From Bacteroidia bacterium (GTDB lineage: Bacteria; Bacteroidota; Bacteroidia; Chitinophagales; Chitinophagaceae): 45,798 nucleotides of DNA. The position numbers and the translations under genes are program-made. Below the pieces are notes generated by a model, which was not told the DNA's origin, searched no databases, and saw only the letters and a program-made list of their open reading frames with translations. Numbering within the stretch: position 1 is the stretch's first letter; each line of letters begins with the position of its first letter. Shown here piece by piece: positions 1 through 8,420 of the stretch. The stretch spans positions 1-45,798 of the forward strand of contig JAUIBA010000031.1 of assembly GCA_030427635.1 (NCBI GenBank). The letters are read 5' to 3'.

Positions 1-596
1 ATACCTGCCTGCCGGCAGGCAGGTTCTTTTAAGAGCCTCACACACGTGAGGCTCTTTTTTTGTGCTTATACTATTGCTGAATATACTGCACCACAATGCG
101 GGAGCGCAGGTAGCTGCCATACCTGCCTGCCTGCCGGCAGGTTCTTTTAAGAGCCTCACACATGTGAGGCTCTTTTTTTGTGCTTATACTATTGCTGAAT
201 ATACTGCACCACAATGCGGGAAAGCAGGTAGCTGCCATACCTGCTTGCCGGCAGGCAGGTTCTTTTAAGAGCCTCACATATGTGAGGCTCTTTTTTTGTG
301 CTTATACTATTGCTGAATATACTGCACCACAATGCGGGAGCGCAGGTAGCTGCCATACCTGCCTGCCGGCAGGCAGGTTCTTTTAAGAGCCTCACACATG
401 TGAGGCTCTTTTTTTGTGCTAATACTATTGCTGAATATACTGCACCCCACTGCGGGAAAGCAGGTAGCTGTCATACCTGCCTGCCGGCAGGCAGGTTCTT
501 TTAAGAGCCTCACACACGTGAGGCTCTTTTTTGTGCTTATACTATTGCTGAATATACTGCATCACACTGCGGGAGTGCAGCTAGGTTCTTTTAAGG
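1..596. repeat. 118-bp tandem repeat array with paired palindromes
   Basis: Five near-identical units with a period of exactly 118 bp, then a partial sixth unit that decays near 596; the array runs off the left edge. Each full unit contains, in order: a GC palindrome (CCTGCCTGCCGGCAGGCAGG or a variant, starting at 4, 122, 240, 358 and 476), seven bases, then a hairpin with an 11-bp stem AAGAGCCTCAC/GTGAGGCTCTT (starting at 31, 149, 267, 385 and 503) followed by a T-run, then about 60 bp of shared spacer. The hairpin stems are identical in all five copies; only the 4-base loop varies (ACAC, ACAT, ATAT, ACAT, ACAC). Because 118 is not a multiple of three, open frames through the array shift with every unit, so it does not encode a repeat protein. 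The GC palindrome belongs to a type of dispersed repeat that is abundant in some Bacteroidota genomes. Confidence 0.95.
503..532 (+). terminator. Last of five terminator-like hairpins in the repeat array
   Basis: An 11-bp perfect stem (503-513 with 518-528), loop ACAC, and a T-run to 532. The structure is typical of a rho-independent terminator, and the A-run on its left side would let it work on the other strand as well. Equivalent hairpins start at 31, 149, 267 and 385. Whether all five act as terminators is inference; they may be structural elements of a repeat family. Confidence 0.6.
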
Positions 597-634
597 AAAT
601 TTTAGCATTATTTTGCACACCCATATTACATCTT

Positions 635-1237
635 ATGTCCTATCTGATGGCTCTTGTTTTCCCGATTACATTGCTTATCATGCATTTTGTAAATGGAAAA
701 CACAAAAACATCCCTGAAATTATTGCGGTTACAGATACCGCAGACTTTGCCGACCTGAAGTTTGCAATAGTGAAGCAGCAGCGGGTAGGTGATATATATG
801 AGTATCACCTGCGTGGAACATACAGGAATACTGTAGTCGGCTTCTGTATTCAGGTAAAGGATGCAATGAGTGCTGGTATCAGTATAGATGGGCACTTAGT
901 TACACCGTTATCTATAGAGCAATCTGGTGTGTGTTTTGTAAGTACCGGTAAGGAGAGCAACCTGTTTCTGAATGCTTTGTCCGAGTTATATGGTATGTTG
1001 AACTTCAAGACTTTTTCTAAAAGCAGGGTTGTCGCTGCATGTTTTTCTATGAATGCGTGTGTGGCTGATTTAAGTGCTAAGAAGCCGTATAATTTCAAAC
1101 TATTTCTTCCTGCTTATAATGATGGGGAAGAGCAGCCAGAATTATTCCTGCATCTGAAGCTGGATGAAGGAATAGTAGAATTGCACGAAAAGGATATGGG
1201 CTACAGAAAGGGTGTAATGGCAGCCTTTACTCATTAG
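635..1237 (+). CDS. Hypothetical protein next to the repeat array
   Basis: About 200 residues from the ATG at 635; ATGs at 647 and 680 are also possible starts. The open frame extends left into the 118-bp repeats to 416, but that part is translated repeat DNA and should not be counted as protein. The first ~20 residues from 635 are hydrophobic (possible signal or membrane anchor). The rest is a mixed soluble sequence with no motif I recognise. It ends 38 bp from the stop of the convergent sulfotransferase-like gene, with an 11-bp direct repeat (CATTAGTAGCT) at 1232 and 1274 in the convergent zone. The function is unknown; the coding call rests on an uninterrupted frame and ordinary amino-acid composition. 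Confidence 0.55.
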   Translation: MSYLMALVFPITLLIMHFVNGKHKNIPEIIAVTDTADFADLKFAIVKQQRVGDIYEYHLRGTYRNTVVGFCIQVKDAMSAGISIDGHLVTPLSIEQSGVCFVSTGKESNLFLNALSELYGMLNFKTFSKSRVVAACFSMNACVADLSAKKPYNFKLFLPAYNDGEEQPELFLHLKLDEGIVELHEKDMGYRKGVMAAFTH

Positions 1238-1275
1238 TAGCTATAGTGCTCCATTTTATTACGTTGCCTTGCACA

Positions 1276-2946
1276 TTAGTAGCTGAGTAATTTTATATGG
1301 CTATACCCTTGTTTTCCCGCTATGGTAAGCAGATATATACCATGAGGCAGGATATTTTTCGGGTATAAGGATAGGGGGATGCCTACAGCTATATTTTTAT
1401 GTTCCCATACTGCTACGGTATGCCCTGTTATATCTGTAAGCATAATGTTTATATCAGTCAGTTCTATTGCAGATGTGAGTACTATAGTTTCGCTGAAAGG
1501 GTTATTGGTAGTAATTTTCAAATCAGCATTTTGTTGTACCAGATTACTGGCAGTGGTACTGCAGAGGTCTTCAGCCAGCGGACTTAATTCTATAGGAGCG
1601 CCAGGTGTTAATGTATGTCCGGAAAAGCCGGGATAGCTGGCATCATAATGAAGACACCGGAATACCAGGTTTTGTGTGGGTGTTGTGCCCTGCGTCATAG
1701 GCCCTGCATTGTTTACAGGATTTATATATTCCCACACAATGTTTTTACTGGCATCTATCTCAAAGAATTTTCCGGCAGGACCATTACATATCAGCGTATT
1801 TCCGTTGGATAGACGCTGGACGCCGGAAATATTCATGGCATAGAAGTCCCCGGGTGTAGTGGCAGAATAGCTCCATGTTGCTGTAACCGGCAGATAAGGG
1901 CTGCCGGGAGTGTATGAATAGTCACCGGCACCATCTACGGGAGGTGTCAGCATATCAATAGATGAATAGTTGCCACCCGGTCTTCCTTGTCCATTGTTAA
2001 AAACAATTATTTTCCCGGTATCAGCTCCGGTAGTTATCCAGTGTGCATTATGCTGGCCAAATAGTTTTTTGTCGGCTGGTGTGCCGGCATCGTAGGCTGC
2101 AGGATTGCCCCACCGGTACAGCAGGTCGCCACCTTTATGACGCACACCTCCGGTATGGCCTGCTGCTTCTGCTATAGATGTACTGTGATCAATGATCCAT
2201 ATTTCATTAAAGTTGTGTACACTCAGCATTATCTCATCCCGGGCAGGATTGTAGGCTACTGAGTTTATATGCAGCCAATCGCTGCCGGTGGGCATTCCTG
2301 AATAGTGATTGATATTAATGAGTTCGGGATGATTGCTTATAGTGTCGTATGATGGCAATGAAGAGGAATAGTCCTGGTTCAGATGATCCCATGCATGCCA
2401 CTCCCATACTATAGTAGCGGCTCCCGACCCTGATGGATGAAGCTCCACAATTTTTTCACTCCAAAGGGATGTGCCCAGCAGCGATGGGTCTCTGCCGCTA
2501 GCTATTGCCTCTGCGGCACTTTTCTTTTCCCATACTATAGCCAGTATATTTCCATTGGGCAGATAGCATATGTCATGATGCTGGCATTGTGCTGTATCAG
2601 AGATAGTATAAGACCATAAAAGTGAACCATCCCAGTTAAACCGTTCAATGATGCCACCAGACCCACCTGCATTAAAAGTGCTGTTGCCAGTATTGCCTGG
2701 GCGAAGCAGGGTGCCATCTTCCAGGAGGTAAACAGATTGTCCGGGCTTTCTGCTGCCAGCCCATCTGTGCACTTCCTTGCCGCATTTGTCTATCAGGTAG
2801 GTGTTATTGGACATGATAGGCGCAAACAGTACATAACCATCTGCAACCCCTGCACCATATTGTGTGAGCCCTATTGTGCGTTGAGCATAGGATAGTTGTC
2901 CGTTGCATATAAGCAGAATAAATAGTGCTATGGATCTGTATTTCAT
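1276..2946 (-). CDS. Arylsulfotransferase (ASST)-like secreted protein with T9SS sorting domain
   Basis: About 556 residues from the ATG at 2946, chosen because a classic signal peptide follows it (MKYRS, a hydrophobic core, then AQ); the frame extends 19 codons upstream without a better start. The body has the repeated blade-like pattern of ASST proteins: HxW-type strands, HHDICYLPNGNIL, a DWLHINSV motif, an NxIWIID-type segment, and GQHNAHW. These are consistent with the beta-propeller arylsulfate sulfotransferase fold, which moves sulfate between phenolic compounds. The last ~80 residues form a typical T9SS type A sorting domain ending in a short basic/hydrophobic strand, so the protein is probably exported across the outer membrane. 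The sulfotransferase activity itself is inferred from fold resemblance; I did not identify the catalytic histidine with certainty. Confidence 0.8.
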   Translation of the reverse strand: MKYRSIALFILLICNGQLSYAQRTIGLTQYGAGVADGYVLFAPIMSNNTYLIDKCGKEVHRWAGSRKPGQSVYLLEDGTLLRPGNTGNSTFNAGGSGGIIERFNWDGSLLWSYTISDTAQCQHHDICYLPNGNILAIVWEKKSAAEAIASGRDPSLLGTSLWSEKIVELHPSGSGAATIVWEWHAWDHLNQDYSSSLPSYDTISNHPELININHYSGMPTGSDWLHINSVAYNPARDEIMLSVHNFNEIWIIDHSTSIAEAAGHTGGVRHKGGDLLYRWGNPAAYDAGTPADKKLFGQHNAHWITTGADTGKIIVFNNGQGRPGGNYSSIDMLTPPVDGAGDYSYTPGSPYLPVTATWSYSATTPGDFYAMNISGVQRLSNGNTLICNGPAGKFFEIDASKNIVWEYINPVNNAGPMTQGTTPTQNLVFRCLHYDASYPGFSGHTLTPGAPIELSPLAEDLCSTTASNLVQQNADLKITTNNPFSETIVLTSAIELTDINIMLTDITGHTVAVWEHKNIAVGIPLSLYPKNILPHGIYLLTIAGKQGYSHIKLLSY

Positions 2947-3182
2947 AATTGCTGCTTTTATTGTTTGACGTTTATCGGGCCGTAATCCTTCTGAGCAAGA
3001 CATTTTTCCTTATTTTATTAATATCTCAGTTTTGCAGCTGGTAAACATTACTACAGGGACTAAAAGATAATAGGCACTGATATGTTTCTATTGTTTTACA
3101 GAATGGGCAATAGCCTTATGGGCGGAATAATAGCAGGAATAGTGTATACCTGCAAATACCGTGTCCCCATTAATATGTGTGG

Positions 3183-3190
3183 TAAATTTG
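3183..3190 (+). promoter_or_regulatory. Bacteroidota-type -7 element (TAAATTTG)
   Basis: Perfect match to TAnnTTTG, ending 7 bp before the ATG of the DUF1990 gene. No convincing -33 TTG lies at the usual distance. If it is used, the mRNA would be nearly leaderless, or a start codon slightly downstream is used. Confidence 0.4.
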
Positions 3191-3197
3191 TAGCAAC

Positions 3198-3776
3198 ATG
3201 AAAATATACCTCCGGAATCAGTCAGCGAAATTGCCACAACACCTGGCGTTATTGAAGCGCATGCCTGTGATGGCGTATGAGAAAACACGGCTCACTGAAA
3301 AAAGAACTGAGGTAACAGTAGCCCCGGATAGAAAGCTGACGGATTTACAAACTGATTTTTTCTTTGCCTATCACATCTTTCCGGAAAGAATACTTACACA
3401 TCTTTGTCAATGGGATAATGAGGGGAGGAAAATGCAGGAAGGGGATACGATAGTACAGCAGATAATGCTGCCACCATTCAGTCCTCTTTCACAGAAAATA
3501 ATATGCGGTGTAAGAATAAAACAAATCATTCAGGAGTCGGATAGAATAGGATATAGCTATGAAACGTTAAATGGTCATGTAGAAAAAGGGATATCAACAT
3601 TTACATTGGAAAACAGGCCGGGTGGTGTTTCATTTGTTATTCACACCTATTCCAGCCCTGCAGGCATATTGGCTCGTATAATAAGTCCGTTTTTTTCTGT
3701 GCCCTATCAGTCTTATTGTACCAGGCAAGCCATGCATAATGTAAGAAACTCAATAGGGCAGCAGATGAAGGTGTAA
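3198..3776 (+). CDS. DUF1990 (UPF0548) family protein
   Basis: 192 residues. The C-terminal half matches the UPF0548/DUF1990 pattern as I know it: a Y-E-T-L-x-G-H motif, then a glycine and acidic/serine stretch with alternating hydrophobics, a valine-rich strand, a SxPA motif, and a terminal amphipathic helix with Q and R. The N-terminal part has the conserved FP...W signature. There is no signal peptide, so it is probably cytosolic. No biochemical role is established for the family. It lies 18 bp upstream of a DUF1697 gene on the same strand and may be co-transcribed with it. Confidence 0.7.
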   Translation: MKIYLRNQSAKLPQHLALLKRMPVMAYEKTRLTEKRTEVTVAPDRKLTDLQTDFFFAYHIFPERILTHLCQWDNEGRKMQEGDTIVQQIMLPPFSPLSQKIICGVRIKQIIQESDRIGYSYETLNGHVEKGISTFTLENRPGGVSFVIHTYSSPAGILARIISPFFSVPYQSYCTRQAMHNVRNSIGQQMKV

Positions 3777-3794
3777 TCATGTTAACTTTATACC

Positions 3795-4322
3795 ATGACA
3801 AAGTACATAGCCTTTCTCCGGGCCATCAATGTAGGTGGCCGTACTGTGAAGATGGAAGAATTAAGGGCACATTTTGCAATGCCGGGGTTTAAAAATATCA
3901 CTACTTACATACAGAGTGGGAATGTGATTTTTGAGCATAGCCAGACGGATAAAGATATACTGATAAAGAAGATAGAAGCAAAACTGCTGAAAGAGCTGGG
4001 CTATGAAGTGCGTACTATACTGAAAACAATTCCTGAGGTGCAGGATATAGTATCTGCTTCGCCATTTGCAGAGGTGCCGGAAGGTATGGGGCAGCATGTC
4101 AGCTTTCTGTCATCGGTGCCGGAGCCCGCTGCTGTAGCGGCATTGATGGCTTTTCAGAATGAGCATGAACAGTTTCGCGTACTGGGTACCGAGGCATACA
4201 TAATGGTAAAGAAAGGAGGTTACGGAGAAACGAAGTTTTCCAATACTTTCCTGGAGAAAAAGCTGAAGGTAGCAGCTACCACGCGCAACTGGGCCACTGT
4301 AAATAAAATGGCTTCCTTGTAA
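3795..4322 (+). CDS. DUF1697 domain-containing protein
   Basis: 175 residues covering the whole family length. The N-terminus MTKYIAFLRAINVGG and the following TYIQSGNVIF segment are hallmark DUF1697 sequences; the C-terminus shows the usual TxRNWxTV motif. It is a soluble protein of unknown biochemical role, common in bacteria. It follows the DUF1990 gene closely and converges with the DoxX gene, leaving only 7 bp between stops. Confidence 0.9.
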   Translation: MTKYIAFLRAINVGGRTVKMEELRAHFAMPGFKNITTYIQSGNVIFEHSQTDKDILIKKIEAKLLKELGYEVRTILKTIPEVQDIVSASPFAEVPEGMGQHVSFLSSVPEPAAVAALMAFQNEHEQFRVLGTEAYIMVKKGGYGETKFSNTFLEKKLKVAATTRNWATVNKMASL

Positions 4323-4329
4323 TAGGGTA

Positions 4330-4719
4330 TTACCCTTTGCCGATAAATTTCAGTAGTTGCTTCCTGTATACAAACAGTAGTATGCTACAGCATACCCACA
4401 CAGCTATGGCCATGTAGAACAGCTGTCCACCATCGTTCAATACATCAATGCCCAGTGTGGTAAGATGGAAGAAGATAGCCCCTGACATAGTACCTGCTGC
4501 CATCAGCGCTCCCAGTGCAGTAGTGCGGGGAATGAGTATGAGTACAGATGCTATCAGCTCTGCTATGCCGGTGCCTATACGGCCCCATGGTTCCATACCC
4601 ACAGTTGTGAAAATATAAACGCTTTCAGGAGCAGCAGTGAATTTAAACTGCAATGTCTGCAGCAGTATATATGCCGCTATAAGACGGAGCACCCACAGAG
4701 AAATATTGCGGAAGGTCAT
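4330..4719 (-). CDS. DoxX family membrane protein
   Basis: 129 residues with four predicted membrane helices and the DoxX-type pattern (short N-terminal helix with LRLIAAYIL, a GIAELIASVLILIP segment, and a final helix ending in a basic tail). An in-frame TTG at 4737 would add six residues, but it overlaps a perfect TAnnTTTG promoter element (4735-4742, minus strand), so the ATG at 4719 is preferred. The family is a general inner-membrane group, linked in some bacteria to redox or thiosulfate chemistry; no specific role can be read here. It lies just downstream of the Crp/Fnr regulator on the same strand, which suggests it could be a regulatory target. Confidence 0.8.
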   Translation of the reverse strand: MTFRNISLWVLRLIAAYILLQTLQFKFTAAPESVYIFTTVGMEPWGRIGTGIAELIASVLILIPRTTALGALMAAGTMSGAIFFHLTTLGIDVLNDGGQLFYMAIAVWVCCSILLFVYRKQLLKFIGKG

Positions 4720-4734
4720 GGCAAAATGTTTACT

Positions 4735-4742
4735 CAAAACTA
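4735..4742 (-). promoter_or_regulatory. -7 element (TAGTTTTG) for the DoxX gene
   Basis: Perfect TAnnTTTG on the minus strand, 15 bp before the ATG at 4719. It overlaps the alternative TTG start, which argues against that start. A small inverted repeat AGTTG-G-CAACT lies just upstream (4751-4761), in a position suited to a regulator site; that role is speculative. Confidence 0.5.
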
Positions 4743-4769
4743 CCTTACTGAGTTGGCAACTTTTGTCGC

Positions 4770-5474
4770 TTAGCCGACTTTAGCTTCCCGCTGCAGCATT
4801 TTAACACTGGGTATGATTATGTGCTTCCGGTCCACATTTACCAGCCCCTCACGACCAAAGTGGTTGAGCAGAGTGGTAACTGTTTGCCTGCTGGTAGCAG
4901 TAAGGCGGGCTATGTCTTCATGGGTGAAAACATTGGGGAGTGTGGCAGTGTCAGTGCCTGATGTACTTTCTGTATGCTGCTGCACCAGAGTCCAGAAAAA
5001 ATACAGCAGGCGGGTACGCACATCTTTCTGTAGCAGGTTCAGCAAGCGGTTTTCTACATTCTTTACCTTCTGGCCTATTTTTCGGGAGAAGACAAGTGTC
5101 AGGTCAGGGCGCGTATGCAGCAGTTTCTCAAAGTCAGTAATAGTAAAGGCACATAGTATGGTCTCGCACTTATGAGCCTGAGCAAATTCTCCCATCAGGT
5201 TGTTGCGCTCCAGCATAAACTGGCCAAAAACATCGCCGGGCTGTAGTATCTCCCTTACCAGCTCCTCGCCATTGTCATCTATGTTGCCAATTTTTACAAA
5301 CCCTTCTTTTACAAAATAGAGTTTGTTCAGGTAGTGTGCATCAAAGTATATGAAGGCATCTTTGTCGGCAATGATATAGTTGTGCAGTATATTCAGCGCC
5401 TCATAGTCGTCTCGTGTAAGCCGCGCCAGGAAATCATTCCTTCTTATTATCAGCATCTGTTCTTCTGCACTCAT
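4770..5474 (-). CDS. Crp/Fnr family transcriptional regulator
   Basis: 234 residues. The N-terminal ~125 residues form a cyclic-nucleotide-binding (cNMP) beta-barrel with the LYFVKEGFVKI and LQPGDVFGQF motifs. The C-terminus is a Crp-type winged helix with THEDIARLTATSRQTVTTLLN followed by FGREGLV. There is no cysteine cluster of the FNR iron-sulfur type, so an oxygen-sensing cluster is unlikely. The ligand is unknown. It is transcribed between a LysE-type exporter (7 bp upstream) and a DoxX gene, so it may regulate those neighbours. Confidence 0.92.
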   Translation of the reverse strand: MSAEEQMLIIRRNDFLARLTRDDYEALNILHNYIIADKDAFIYFDAHYLNKLYFVKEGFVKIGNIDDNGEELVREILQPGDVFGQFMLERNNLMGEFAQAHKCETILCAFTITDFEKLLHTRPDLTLVFSRKIGQKVKNVENRLLNLLQKDVRTRLLYFFWTLVQQHTESTSGTDTATLPNVFTHEDIARLTATSRQTVTTLLNHFGREGLVNVDRKHIIIPSVKMLQREAKVG

Positions 5475-5480
5475 ATACAG

Positions 5481-6116
5481 TTAAGGTTTACCGGGGTTGA
5501 TAAGCTTTATAATAGTAAGCAGCGCCATAAAGGAAAACGCAACCCCCATGAAAAGCTGCACTTTTTTATGACTGCGTTGCATGAATGACGATAGCTTTAC
5601 TCCTGCAAAGATAAAGAGGAGCATAGCAGCAAAGGTGCCGGTGCCAATGCCGGCTACCAGCACTGCGTTGCCTGCTGGTGTGGGTACAATCAATGCACGG
5701 GTAGTGAGCCATGCTATCCACCCCATCCAGAAGGGTATCTGCAGTGGGTTGGTAAGGCTCATAGATGCCCCCAGCAGCATGCGGTTCATGTGACTGTCCA
5801 GTATCACATTTCTTCCCGTTACAGATGCTGATGCCCTGAAGCTCCCGGCTGCAAGTGCCAGCAGCACAATAGCTGCAATGATATGAAACAGCAGCAACAG
5901 CGTATCTGTGACATGCAGCGACTGTGCCAGTAGTACAATGATAGCCACATAGCCCATTTCTACCAGTATTACCCCAATACTGAAGCGTACTGCATCCTGC
6001 CGGGATACTGCTGCTATGTGCATGGCAGATATATTCAGCACACCCAATGGCAGAGAGCCGGAGAGGCTTATAAGCAGCCCTGCAAAAAAGCTTTGTATAT
6101 ATCCCGGTATCATCAT
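5481..6116 (-). CDS. LysE family exporter
   Basis: 211 residues from the paired ATG at 6116/6113; the longer frame to 6158 would overlap the upstream ATP-grasp gene, whose stop lies at 6130. About six membrane helices are visible. The N-terminal helix carries the family's SLSGSLPLGVLNI motif, with a central SLTNPLQIPFWMGW segment typical of LysE/RhtB transporters. These export amino acids or related small molecules; the substrate here is unknown. It sits in a tight minus-strand series with the ATP-grasp enzyme (14 bp upstream) and the Crp/Fnr regulator (7 bp downstream). Confidence 0.85.
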   Translation of the reverse strand: MMIPGYIQSFFAGLLISLSGSLPLGVLNISAMHIAAVSRQDAVRFSIGVILVEMGYVAIIVLLAQSLHVTDTLLLLFHIIAAIVLLALAAGSFRASASVTGRNVILDSHMNRMLLGASMSLTNPLQIPFWMGWIAWLTTRALIVPTPAGNAVLVAGIGTGTFAAMLLFIFAGVKLSSFMQRSHKKVQLFMGVAFSFMALLTIIKLINPGKP

Positions 6117-6129
6117 TGTTGCCTGTGTC

Positions 6130-7185
6130 TTACCATACCCGCACCGACAAAAGTGCATCTATTTCCCTGAAGCTGGCTACCTCCTTTCTCCCCTGCGACA
6201 GACTCAGGTATGGAACTCCTTTTTTGTTGTTCATACTACTGATGGTGTACAGTATTTTCCAGTGCTTTATTATTTCGCGCCAGGCAAAGAATATAGAATG
6301 TTCCGGGTCATAGATATGCGTGGGTTCGCTGCCGCTGCCATTTACTTCTATAATGCTTATATCCTCACCCCGCTCCAGCGCTTCCCAGCTGTCAAATCTT
6401 ATGTCTAGTCTGCCGTAATAAAATTCCGGTATCTGACTACATATACGATGAATGGTATCGGTCAGTTTTTGCGTTACTCTGAAAGTTTCATCAGTAAACA
6501 TCGAGCCCCTGCTATGATTGCCATAGGGTAGTAGTATTACCGTCTCTCCTGTTGCAGGTATCGTATGCAGTTTATCGGCACATAGTGTTGCTATCTGTTG
6601 CCATTGCAGTATATAGCGGTCATGTTTTTTTACAAGGTCCGCTATAGTAGCTGTACCATCTCCGGTGACACATACCGGAGATTTGTTCACAATGCCGGTT
6701 ATATGCCCGGTATCTGTACCCGGCAGGCGATAATAAAAAATACCCGCTTCATGTGGCCATGATACAAACTCCTGTATAAGCCATGGCACAGGCATACGGG
6801 CTGCATAATCGCATAGCTGGTCACGGTTCAGAATCTTCTTTACCCCCAGTCCGCGCTCACCTATATCGGGCTTGGCTATTATGGGAAATGTGATACCCGC
6901 CTGCTGCATTGCAAGCAGGGCATCATCGGCATCTGTGCCATTCTGTATGAGTACGGTAGTAGGGTAGAGATGTGAGGGTAGCAGGTTATATACATCTGTC
7001 TTACGCTCCATTATAAAACCTCCATTTCTGATGGCAGGGTTGGCCGCAGTAAGAAAAAAGAAGGAGCGCGCCCTGATACTAAGCCATAGCCAGTAAGGAT
7101 ACAGTGGCAGATATATGAGTGTACTGCTCCAGTACTCCCAGTGCAGCATTCTTATTACGAAGGGGTGTTTCAGTAATGACCTCAT
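6130..7185 (-). CDS. ATP-grasp enzyme, D-alanine-D-alanine-ligase-like
   Basis: 351 residues. After a hydrophobic N-terminal segment (residues ~12-45) comes an ATP-grasp core: FPIIAKPDIGERGLGVKK (the lysine/glycine-rich ATP loop), LIQEFV, GRLDIRFD, and IIEVNGSGSEPTHIYDP with the acidic and asparagine metal ligands. Such enzymes join a carboxylate to an amine or thiol through an acyl phosphate. The substrate is unknown. The hydrophobic N-terminus suggests membrane association. It is followed 14 bp later by the LysE-type exporter, so synthesis and export of a small product is an attractive but unproven reading. Confidence 0.75.
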   Translation of the reverse strand: MRSLLKHPFVIRMLHWEYWSSTLIYLPLYPYWLWLSIRARSFFFLTAANPAIRNGGFIMERKTDVYNLLPSHLYPTTVLIQNGTDADDALLAMQQAGITFPIIAKPDIGERGLGVKKILNRDQLCDYAARMPVPWLIQEFVSWPHEAGIFYYRLPGTDTGHITGIVNKSPVCVTGDGTATIADLVKKHDRYILQWQQIATLCADKLHTIPATGETVILLPYGNHSRGSMFTDETFRVTQKLTDTIHRICSQIPEFYYGRLDIRFDSWEALERGEDISIIEVNGSGSEPTHIYDPEHSIFFAWREIIKHWKILYTISSMNNKKGVPYLSLSQGRKEVASFREIDALLSVRVW

Positions 7186-7196
7186 GGTACACAGTG

Positions 7197-7910
7197 CTAT
7201 TTTTCAAACTGCCATTCATTAATGGATACCAGACCGGCATTAATGTCCCGGTAATACATGGCAGCCTTGCTGGTGCCTATTTCCATACCGGTAATGCTTA
7301 CGGTTTGCAGTAGTCCGTTGCGGTTCATTTTCAGTGCTATGGTTTCATCGCCATTACCGCCCCATTCATGAAACCTGCGGATGGTCTCTGCATTCTTCAC
7401 AGTAGTCGCAGCCAGCCAGTCGGCAAACCATCTTTTTCTCAGTGCTATTACTTCCTCATCATACAGCGTGGCCGATGACCATATACGGGGCACATCGGCA
7501 GGCAACCGGGTCAGGTATTTGCGTGTACCATCCCATCTGGTTTCAGTAAGTGAGTTATGCTCCCATATCACCAGTGTAAAAGGCTCAATGCCATCCAGCT
7601 CTATATCACTGAAGGTGTCTGATGGCGTAGCTGTGTTGAATATGTCCAGAAATATCAGCCCTCTGCTCTTGCGGTAGGGAGGCTGATGCTCGTGTCGCTT
7701 CCATGCACCATTCAGCAGTACCATAGCATTACCGTTGCTGTGCAATGCTATCCATGTGCCACCTGCCTGGCCATCCCTGGGGAAAAGTATATTGCCATGT
7801 TCTGTACGTACTGCTTCCGGTAGTGCTGCAGGTGCCCGCAGTACATGCTCATCCCTGTTTGATGTTATAAGTACCCTGTCTTTTAGTGGCAGGAAGGTTA
7901 CTGTGCACAT
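7197..7910 (-). CDS. NRDE family protein (TANGO2-like)
   Basis: 237 residues. It starts MCTVTF and has the defining motif TSNRDE near residue 18 with later family motifs (GGTWIA, N-G, RGLIFLDIF). The second-residue cysteine is conserved in the family and is thought to act like an N-terminal nucleophile. The biochemical role is unclear; the eukaryotic homologue is linked to Golgi and mitochondrial metabolism. Its start overlaps the end of the DinB-like gene by 13 bp, pointing to co-transcription. Confidence 0.9.
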   Translation of the reverse strand: MCTVTFLPLKDRVLITSNRDEHVLRAPAALPEAVRTEHGNILFPRDGQAGGTWIALHSNGNAMVLLNGAWKRHEHQPPYRKSRGLIFLDIFNTATPSDTFSDIELDGIEPFTLVIWEHNSLTETRWDGTRKYLTRLPADVPRIWSSATLYDEEVIALRKRWFADWLAATTVKNAETIRRFHEWGGNGDETIALKMNRNGLLQTVSITGMEIGTSKAAMYYRDINAGLVSINEWQFEK

Positions 7911-8395
7911 GTGGCCTTGTATTGTAATGTTGATGGCGCTACGCCAAAGCTGTCGGGTACTTTGATATCGGTAAGCTCATGCAGGGCTACCTTTATCAGG
8001 GCCATATGGTGTATAGTATGCTCCATATTATATAGCAGCTCCCTGTTAAAGTTACTATGAATATTTACCGCATCCGTATTCATGCCTGGTGTTACTTCCA
8101 GCGTCAGGGGTTTATCAGCCAGGTTGATGCCGGTAAGTAGCTGCTGCATTATGCCGGCAGCAAAGTGTATATCCTGCTCTATACGCTTGTTGCGCTCCCG
8201 CTTTTCATAATTCACCATACCGGATTCGTATCCCTGTAGCAGACACTGATATAGTTCCAGTATGTGCCTTAGATGCTGGCCAATGGTGCCGCCGGAAAGG
8301 TAATGACTGGGTGCTGTATACTGAGCTGTGTTCAGTTGTGCCAGTACCCTTTCCATTTCATAAAAGAGCGTTCTTATGTAGGTATGCAGTGTCAT
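7898..8395 (-). CDS. DinB family protein
   Basis: 165 residues, all-helical. Histidines fit the DinB-like four-helix-bundle metal site: H in the GQHLRHILELY segment and the pair in NMEHTIHHMALIK. DinB-like proteins bind a divalent metal and include thiol-dependent transferases (bacillithiol/mycothiol S-transferases). A bacillithiol deacetylase gene lies elsewhere in the window, so a bacillithiol-linked role is possible but unproven. It overlaps the NRDE gene by 13 bp. Confidence 0.85.
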   Translation of the reverse strand: MTLHTYIRTLFYEMERVLAQLNTAQYTAPSHYLSGGTIGQHLRHILELYQCLLQGYESGMVNYEKRERNKRIEQDIHFAAGIMQQLLTGINLADKPLTLEVTPGMNTDAVNIHSNFNRELLYNMEHTIHHMALIKVALHELTDIKVPDSFGVAPSTLQYKATCAQ

Positions 8396-8420
8396 GGTAT
8401 GATAGAAATATACGTAGCGG

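Noticed and set aside
1..530. Possible CRISPR array or protein-coding repeats in the left array
   Set aside because: Units are 118 bp and nearly identical throughout, without unique spacers. The unit length is not a multiple of three, so frames shift between copies.
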